Of a DNA stretch of 64,000 bases, positions 58,686 to 64,000 are shown one piece after another; positions within the stretch are counted from its first letter, which is position 1; each line of letters begins with the position of its first letter. The position numbers and the translations under genes are program-made. Source of the DNA: Prevotella sp. UBA7594 (lineage in GTDB: Bacteria > Bacteroidota > Bacteroidia > Bacteroidales > Bacteroidaceae); contig DLKG01000037.1 of NCBI GenBank assembly GCA_002490315.1, forward strand, positions 381 through 64,380, given 5' to 3'. A model generated the notes under the pieces. That model had not been told where the DNA came from and ran no database searches. It saw nothing but the letters and a program-made list of their open reading frames with translations.

Positions 58686-61004
58686 TTATTCGTACACCTC
58701 GTCGATGCTTAACCCGTCGTCGCCGCCGTCGCCGCTTTCTCCTGCACACGGATTGTAGCCCTCCGGCAGGTCAAACTTCGCGTTGGGGTCGTAGGGAAGG
58801 CTGCGGTCGCGATAGACCTTCTTCATGAAGTAGGCCCAGATGGGGAGAGCCATGGTTGCACCCTGACCCATGCGCATCGTGTCGAAGTGGATGTCGCGGT
58901 CCTCGCCGCCCACCCAGCATCCGCTGACGAGCTGTGGCGTGAAGCCCATGAACCATGCGTCGCTGTTGCGGTTGGTAGTACCGGTCTTGGCGCCAATCTC
59001 GCCCGTAAAGTTGTATTTGTAGCGCAGGCGTCCAGCCGTGCCGCCGTCAACGACGCCCATGAGTTCCACGAGCATCTTGTAGGCGCTCTCCGAACTTATC
59101 ACCTCGTTCATTCGCGGCTGGAAAGTGGCGATGACGTTGCCTTCATTGTCCTCTATGCGACTGACGAAAAGCGGCGCTGTGCGTATGCCGTGGTTGGCAA
59201 ACGTCGTGTAGGCGCTGACCATCTCTGCCACCGACACCTCACACGGACCCAGACAGAGTGCCATGGAGGCATGTATGTCGGGGTTGTTGATGCCGTAGTC
59301 GTGGAGCAGCTGCACGAACTGCTGCGGGTTGAGCTTGCTCATAAGATAAGCCGACACCCAGTTGCTCGACTGCGCCAGTCCCCACTTCAGCGTCACCATC
59401 TGTCCGGCACGGCTATGATTGGCATTGCGCGGCGTCCATGGCTGTCCTGCCACCATGTACGTACGCTGCACATTGGGCGCCATGTCGCACGGCGAGAATC
59501 CGTTCTCCATGGCGAGGGAGTAGAGGAAGGGCTTTATCGTGGAGCCGACCTGGCGGCGTCCACCCGTCACCATGTCGTACATGAAGTGTGAGTAGTCGAG
59601 TCCTCCGACGTATGCCTTGACGGCACCGGTCTTCGGGTCCATGCTCATGAATCCGGCACGCAGGAACGACTTGACGTAGCGTATGCTGTCGAGCGGTGTC
59701 ATCGTCGTGTCGAGGTCGCCGTGGTAGGTGAAGAGCGTCATGTCGGTGGGCGTGTGGAAGGAGCGGTGTATCTCCTCGTCGGAGGCGCCGGATGCCTTCA
59801 GAACGCGATAGCGCTCGCTCTGCATTACGGCGCGGCTCATAATCTGGTCTACCTGCTTCTTCGTGAGGTCGGAGGTGAAGGGGGCGTTGGGCTTGCCCTT
59901 CTTCTCCTTGAAGAACTCAGGCTGCAGATAGCGTGCCACGTGGCCGTAGACGGCTTCCTCGGCGTAGCGCTGCATACGAGAGTCGATTGTCGTGTACACC
60001 TTCAGTCCGTCGGCGTTGAGGTTGTAGGGCGAGCCGTCCTTCTTGAAGTTCTTGTTGCACCATCCGTAGAGCGGATCGCTCACCCATGCTATGGAGTCGA
60101 GCACGTATTGACGATGGTTCCATGACGGATATTTCGACTCTTCCGGACGCTCCGCCGACATATACATACGGAGGAACTCGCGCAGGTAGGGCGCCGTGCC
60201 GTCCTTGTGGTCGGTGCGATGGAAATTGAGCGTCAGGGGTGAGCTGGCGTGGCTGGCGTATTCAGAGTCAGTGATGTAGCCCGCCTTGCGCATCTGATCG
60301 AGCACTACGTTGCGGCGTTCGCGGCAGCGGTCGGGATAGCGCACCGGATTGAAGAGTGAGGGATTTTTACAGAGTCCGACAAGAGTCGCCGCCTCCTCAA
60401 TGGTGAGGTCGCGCGGCTCCTTGTTGAAATAGGTGTTGGAGGCGGTCTTTATGCCTACTGCATTGTGGAGGAAGTCGAAGTAGTTGAGATAGAGGGCTAT
60501 TATCTCCTCCTTGGTGTAGTTGCGCTCAAGCTTTACGGCAATCACCCATTCTATCGGCTTCTGAAGCAAGCGCTGCACGGTGCTCTTTGCCGTCTCCGAA
60601 TAGAGCTGCTTGGCGAGCTGCTGCGTGATGGTGGAGCCGCCGCCTGCCGATGCCTGTCCGAGCAGTCCTCGCTTTATGATGGCACGCCCGAGGGCAATGA
60701 AGTCCACGCCGGAATGGTCGTAGAAGCGGGCGTCCTCCGTGGCGACAAGCGCCTGCACGAGATAGGGCGACATGTTGCTGTAAGGCACGCAGATGCGATT
60801 CTCACGGTTGAAGTTCCACGTGCCGATGACCTTTCCGTCGGCACTGTAAATCTGTGTGGCGAAGCGGTTGATGGGATTTTGTAGGTCTTCCACGGGGGGC
60901 ATATAGCCAATCCATCCGTTCCAAATGGCAGTGAACGCCACGACCGACAACAGCAACACGCCGACAAGTGCTGTCCACAAGAAATGTATGAATGTTCTTC
61001 TCAT
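58686..61004 (-). CDS. Bifunctional penicillin-binding protein 1A
   Basis: 772 residues. One membrane helix (about 10-29) precedes a GT51 glycosyltransferase domain (about 55-230, with E90 in ATEDARFYDHSG and GGSTITQQLAKQLY). The transpeptidase domain follows, with the nucleophile in RQVGSTIKPFLYSLA (SxxK), SSNW (SxN) and GEIGAKTGTTNRNSDAWFMG (KTG). It polymerises lipid II and cross-links peptides. The last 40 residues are acidic and disordered-looking (GESGDGGDDGLSIDEVYE). It heads a two-gene unit with prmA. Confidence 0.96.
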   Translation of the reverse strand: MRRTFIHFLWTALVGVLLLSVVAFTAIWNGWIGYMPPVEDLQNPINRFATQIYSADGKVIGTWNFNRENRICVPYSNMSPYLVQALVATEDARFYDHSGVDFIALGRAIIKRGLLGQASAGGGSTITQQLAKQLYSETAKSTVQRLLQKPIEWVIAVKLERNYTKEEIIALYLNYFDFLHNAVGIKTASNTYFNKEPRDLTIEEAATLVGLCKNPSLFNPVRYPDRCRERRNVVLDQMRKAGYITDSEYASHASSPLTLNFHRTDHKDGTAPYLREFLRMYMSAERPEESKYPSWNHRQYVLDSIAWVSDPLYGWCNKNFKKDGSPYNLNADGLKVYTTIDSRMQRYAEEAVYGHVARYLQPEFFKEKKGKPNAPFTSDLTKKQVDQIMSRAVMQSERYRVLKASGASDEEIHRSFHTPTDMTLFTYHGDLDTTMTPLDSIRYVKSFLRAGFMSMDPKTGAVKAYVGGLDYSHFMYDMVTGGRRQVGSTIKPFLYSLAMENGFSPCDMAPNVQRTYMVAGQPWTPRNANHSRAGQMVTLKWGLAQSSNWVSAYLMSKLNPQQFVQLLHDYGINNPDIHASMALCLGPCEVSVAEMVSAYTTFANHGIRTAPLFVSRIEDNEGNVIATFQPRMNEVISSESAYKMLVELMGVVDGGTAGRLRYKYNFTGEIGAKTGTTNRNSDAWFMGFTPQLVSGCWVGGEDRDIHFDTMRMGQGATMALPIWAYFMKKVYRDRSLPYDPNAKFDLPEGYNPCAGESGDGGDDGLSIDEVYE

Positions 61005-61101
61005 TGACTTGAGTACTTTGCTTTGCTTATTTTACACCTATTTATATAATATATACATAAGTTGCCGCAAGGAAATAGTGGTTCCAATTGGCAAACAGCT
61101 A

Positions 61102-61109
61102 CAAAGGTA
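61102..61109 (-). promoter_or_regulatory. -7 element of the PBP1a gene
   Basis: Minus strand TACCTTTG, 97 bases before the ATG; no TTTG at the standard distance. Confidence 0.4.
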
Positions 61110-61195
61110 AAGCAAAAAATTGAAATTGAAGAAAAAGACGCAACAAAAGCCTAAAATTTCCACTCCAAACGAATGTCTATATCAAAAAATATGCT

Positions 61196-61203
61196 TACCT
61201 TAG
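61196..61203 (+). promoter_or_regulatory. Possible -7 element of pyrBI
   Basis: TACCTTAG, one base off the consensus, 37 bases before pyrB. No -33 partner seen and no attenuator hairpin; weak call. Confidence 0.3.
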
Positions 61204-61240
61204 CGACGAATAAGGAATAACCATAAATTCTAAAAAACAA

Positions 61241-62185
61241 ATGAGACACGATTTTGTAACAATCGCCGACCTTTCGAAGGAGAAAATAATGTATCTCCTC
61301 GAAATGGCGAAGGAAATGGAAAAGCACCCTAACAGGGAACTCCTGAAAGGCAAAGTGGTAGCAACACTCTTTTTCGAGCCGTCCACACGCACACGCCTGA
61401 GCTTCGAGACAGCAGCCAACCGTCTCGGCGCACGCGTCATCGGATTCTCGGACGCCAAGGCAACGAGTGTTTCTAAGGGCGAAACACTAAAGGACACGGT
61501 GCTCATGGTGAGCAACTACGCCGATGTCATCGTCATGCGCCACTACGTGGAGGGTGCAGCCCAATATGCCAGCGAGGTGGCCCCGGTGCCTATCGTCAAC
61601 GCTGGCGACGGTGCACACATGCACCCTTCCCAGTGTCTCCTCGACCTCTACTCCATCTACAAGACCCAGGGCACGCTCGACAATCTCAACATCTATCTTG
61701 TCGGCGACCTCAAATATGGTCGCACCGTACATTCGCTCATCACAGCAATGCGCCACTTCAACCCCACCTTCCACTTCATCGCGCCGAAGGAGCTCGCCAT
61801 GCCGGAAGAGTACAAACTCTATTGCCGCAACCACGGCATAAAGTTTGAGGAGCACACGGAGTTCAACGAGGACGTCATAGCCAACGCCGACATCCTCTAC
61901 ATGACGCGAGTGCAGAAGGAACGCTTCTCCGACCTCATGGAATACGAGCGCGTGAAGAACGTCTACATTCTCAAACGCTCCATGCTCTCCAAGGCTAAGC
62001 CCAACATGAAAATCATGCACCCGCTGCCACGCGTCAACGAAATCGCCTACGACGTGGACGAAAGCTCACACGCCTACTACATACAGCAGGCCGGCAACGG
62101 ACTCTTCGCACGCGAGGCCATCTTCTGCGACGTGCTCGGCATAACGCTCGATGACGTGCGCGCCGACAAGACTATCATAGAATGA
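61241..62185 (+). CDS. pyrB: Aspartate carbamoyltransferase, catalytic subunit
   Basis: 314 residues catalysing the first committed step of pyrimidine synthesis. The carbamoyl-phosphate motif [20 protein letters not shown], the [12 protein letters not shown] loop and [20 protein letters not shown] are intact, and [14 protein letters not shown] is conserved near the C-terminus. It is followed after 79 bases by pyrI, so the enzyme is expected to be the regulated c6r6 type. Confidence 0.96.
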   Translation: MRHDFVTIADLSKEKIMYLLEMAKEMEKHPNRELLKGKVVATLFFEPSTRTRLSFETAANRLGARVIGFSDAKATSVSKGETLKDTVLMVSNYADVIVMRHYVEGAAQYASEVAPVPIVNAGDGAHMHPSQCLLDLYSIYKTQGTLDNLNIYLVGDLKYGRTVHSLITAMRHFNPTFHFIAPKELAMPEEYKLYCRNHGIKFEEHTEFNEDVIANADILYMTRVQKERFSDLMEYERVKNVYILKRSMLSKAKPNMKIMHPLPRVNEIAYDVDESSHAYYIQQAGNGLFAREAIFCDVLGITLDDVRADKTIIE

Positions 62186-62264
62186 CGACAATTGTTAAGG
62201 CTGAACGTGGCTACACGCCACGTCTTAACATTTCACACTTCACACTAAACATCCAAACAAAACA

Positions 62265-62726
62265 ATGAACAACAATAAGACAGAACGTCAGGTGGCTGCC
62301 ATTAAGAACGGTACTGTCATCGACCATATACCGGCTGAGAAGACCTACCAGGTCGTTAGCCTGCTCCAACTCCAAAACCTCAACACACCAGTAACAATCG
62401 GCTACAACTACCCGTCGAAGAAGATCGGACGCAAGGGCATCATCAAGGTGTCGGACAAGTTCTTCACCGATGAGGAAATCTCACGCCTCTCCGTCGTTGC
62501 GCCCAACGTCGTGCTAAACGTCATTCACGACTACGAGGTTGTGGAGAAGAAACCCGTCGTTACGCCCGACGAACTGCGCGGCATCGTGAAATGCAACAAC
62601 CCGAAGTGCATCACCAACAACGAACCGATGCAGACCGTCTTCAACGTTGTCGACAAGGTGCACGGCATCCTCAAATGCCACTACTGCGACAAGGAGCAGA
62701 ACATCAACAACGTGGAGCTGGTTTGA
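62265..62726 (+). CDS. pyrI: Aspartate carbamoyltransferase, regulatory subunit
   Basis: 153 residues. The N-terminal nucleotide-binding part ([20 protein letters not shown]) and a Zn site with four Cys ([11 protein letters not shown] and [10 protein letters not shown]) are present. PyrI binds CTP and ATP and transmits allosteric control to PyrB. Confidence 0.96.
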   Translation: MNNNKTERQVAAIKNGTVIDHIPAEKTYQVVSLLQLQNLNTPVTIGYNYPSKKIGRKGIIKVSDKFFTDEEISRLSVVAPNVVLNVIHDYEVVEKKPVVTPDELRGIVKCNNPKCITNNEPMQTVFNVVDKVHGILKCHYCDKEQNINNVELV

Positions 62727-62779
62727 AAAAATTTCAGCGCAAGAACAAAAAAAAGAACAATCTCTAACCAGATAAGCTT

Positions 62780-64000
62780 ATGAAAAGAGACCAAGCCATT
62801 TTCGATCTCATTGAGAAAGAACACCAAAGACAGTTGAAAGGCATTGAGCTGATTGCCTCGGAGAACTTCGTCAGCGACGAGGTGATGGAGGCTATGGGCT
62901 CCTACCTTACCAACAAGTATGCCGAGGGCTACCCCGGCAAACGCTACTACGGCGGTTGCCAGGTGGTGGACGAAGTGGAGACACTCGCCATCGAGAGAGC
63001 AAAGAAACTCTTCGGCGCTGAATACGCAAACGTACAGCCCCACTCGGGAGCGCAGGCCAATGCCGCCGTGCTGCTTGCCGTGCTGAAACCAGGCGACACG
63101 TTCCTCGGACTCAACCTCGCCCATGGCGGCCATCTCTCACACGGATCTGCCGTCAACACGTCGGGCATTCTCTACCATGCCATCGGCTATGACCTCGACA
63201 AGGAGACGGGACGCGTCAACTACGACCAAATGGAGCAGCTCGCCATTGAGAACAAGCCAAAGCTAATCATCGGCGGCGGCTCTGCCTATAGCCGCGAATG
63301 GGACTACAAACGCATGCGCGAGATTGCCGACAAGGTGGGCGCATTGCTTATGATTGACATGGCACATCCTGCCGGACTTATCGCTGCCGGACTGCTCGAC
63401 AACCCCGTGAAATATGCACACATCGTAACCTCTACAACTCACAAGACTCTGCGCGGACCGAGAGGCGGACTTATTCTCATGGGCAAGGACTTCGAGAATC
63501 CTTGGGGACTGAAAACACCGAAGGGCGTCACGAAGATGATGAGCCAACTGCTCAACTCCGCTGTCTTCCCCGGACAGCAGGGCGGACCGTTGGAACACGT
63601 CATTGCTGCCAAGGCCGTGGCATTCGGAGAGGCGTTGCAGCCTGAGTTCAAGGAATGGGCAAAGCAGGTGCAGAAGAATGCACGCGTACTTGCCGACGAA
63701 CTTATGAAGCGTGGCTTCACCATCGTAAGCGGTGGCACCGACAACCACTCCATGCTCGTCGACCTGCGCTCAAAATACCCTGACCTCACGGGAAAGGTGG
63801 CAGAGAACGCACTTGTTGCCGCCGACATCACGGTAAACAAGAATATGGTGCCCTACGACACACGCAGCGCATTCCAAACCTCCGGAATCCGACTCGGCAC
63901 TCCTGCCATCACGACGCGCGGAGCTAAGGAAGACCTCATGGTGCTCATAGCGCAACTCATTGAGGAAGTGCTCGACAATCCGGAAAACGAAGAAACCATC
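62780..64000 (+). CDS. glyA: Serine hydroxymethyltransferase (C-terminus outside window)
   Basis: 407 codons are present from ATG 62780 ([20 protein letters not shown]); the full family length is about 426, so roughly 20 residues are missing. PLP-binding Lys lies in [16 protein letters not shown] (about residue 226). [35 protein letters not shown] and [16 protein letters not shown] are conserved. It makes glycine and methylene-THF from serine, feeding the FolD pathway. It lies 53 bases after pyrI and may share its transcript. Confidence 0.96.
   Translation, partial: MKRDQAIFDLIEKEHQRQLKGIELIASENFVSDEVMEAMGSYLTNKYAEGYPGKRYYGGCQVVDEVETLAIERAKKLFGAEYANVQPHSGAQANAAVLLAVLKPGDTFLGLNLAHGGHLSHGSAVNTSGILYHAIGYDLDKETGRVNYDQMEQLAIENKPKLIIGGGSAYSREWDYKRMREIADKVGALLMIDMAHPAGLIAAGLLDNPVKYAHIVTSTTHKTLRGPRGGLILMGKDFENPWGLKTPKGVTKMMSQLLNSAVFPGQQGGPLEHVIAAKAVAFGEALQPEFKEWAKQVQKNARVLADELMKRGFTIVSGGTDNHSMLVDLRSKYPDLTGKVAENALVAADITVNKNMVPYDTRSAFQTSGIRLGTPAITTRGAKEDLMVLIAQLIEEVLDNPENEETI

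Noticed and set aside
61005-61240. PyrBI attenuator or leader peptide
   Set aside because: No leader hairpin with a T run and no short leader frame before pyrB is visible.

Overview
The window looks like a chromosomal segment from a Bacteroidales bacterium, most likely a Prevotella/Segatella-type member of the Prevotellaceae. The evidence is a complete Na+-NQR operon, a PPi-dependent phosphofructokinase, a ferredoxin-linked 2-oxoacid oxidoreductase, a GH92 mannosidase, Bacteroidetes-type LptE, DUF4837 and flippase-like proteins, and promoters of the Bacteroidetes form TTTG-N19-21-TAnnTTTG in front of many genes. Most of the window is housekeeping. Only the left edge (an Rpn/PD-(D/E)XK gene and a broken AAA-ATPase/nuclease remnant) looks accessory. 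I found no phage, insertion sequence, CRISPR array or rRNA.

Layout. 1-4.2 kb: Rpn nuclease (partial), nuclease remnant, a small secreted protein and an 801-residue secreted multi-domain protein. 4.4-10.5 kb: nqrABCDEF on the minus strand. 10.5-11.5 kb: a gene-free divergent spacer with short palindromic repeats. 11.5-21.2 kb (plus): tamB, an HhH/beta-barrel protein, then kdsA-kdsD-phospholipase D. 21.2-22.5 kb (minus): an EEP-family phosphatase and an unknown protein. 22.6-29.9 kb (plus): rlmN, DUF4837 lipoprotein, a PdxA-like protein, a flippase-like membrane protein, a sigma-54 activator, lptE, a TPR protein and secG. 30.2 kb: tRNA-His. 30.4-33.1 kb: two peptidases. 33.8-37.6 kb: overlapping recJ-recQ. 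37.7-42.8 kb: ffh-folD-small TPR-korDABC. 43-46.6 kb: GH92 and an OmpA-family porin. 47-54.8 kb (minus): mannose-1-phosphate guanylyltransferase, two small winged-helix proteins, aspS, an amidase-like secreted protein, an acyltransferase and a small unknown. 55-57.6 kb (plus): PPi-PFK and a membrane-anchored GH25 lysozyme. 57.8-61 kb (minus): PBP1a-prmA. 61.2-64 kb (plus): pyrB-pyrI and glyA, cut by the window edge.

Envelope biogenesis recurs: TamB, Kdo synthesis (KdsD makes arabinose-5-P, KdsA makes Kdo-8-P), LptE, SecG, Ffh, PBP1a, the amidase-like protein, the lysozyme, an acyltransferase and a phospholipase D enzyme. Energy metabolism is anaerobic in style, with Na+-NQR, ferredoxin-coupled 2-oxoacid oxidation and PPi-based glycolysis.

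The observation I rate highest is the PdxA homologue at 24.6-25.9 kb. All three metal-binding histidines of the classical enzyme are replaced, and a disordered tail has been added, so it looks like a pseudoenzyme or an enzyme with a changed function. Second is a family of short palindromic repeats with core CTAAAGYGGCRCTTTAG that recurs in three separate intergenic regions.
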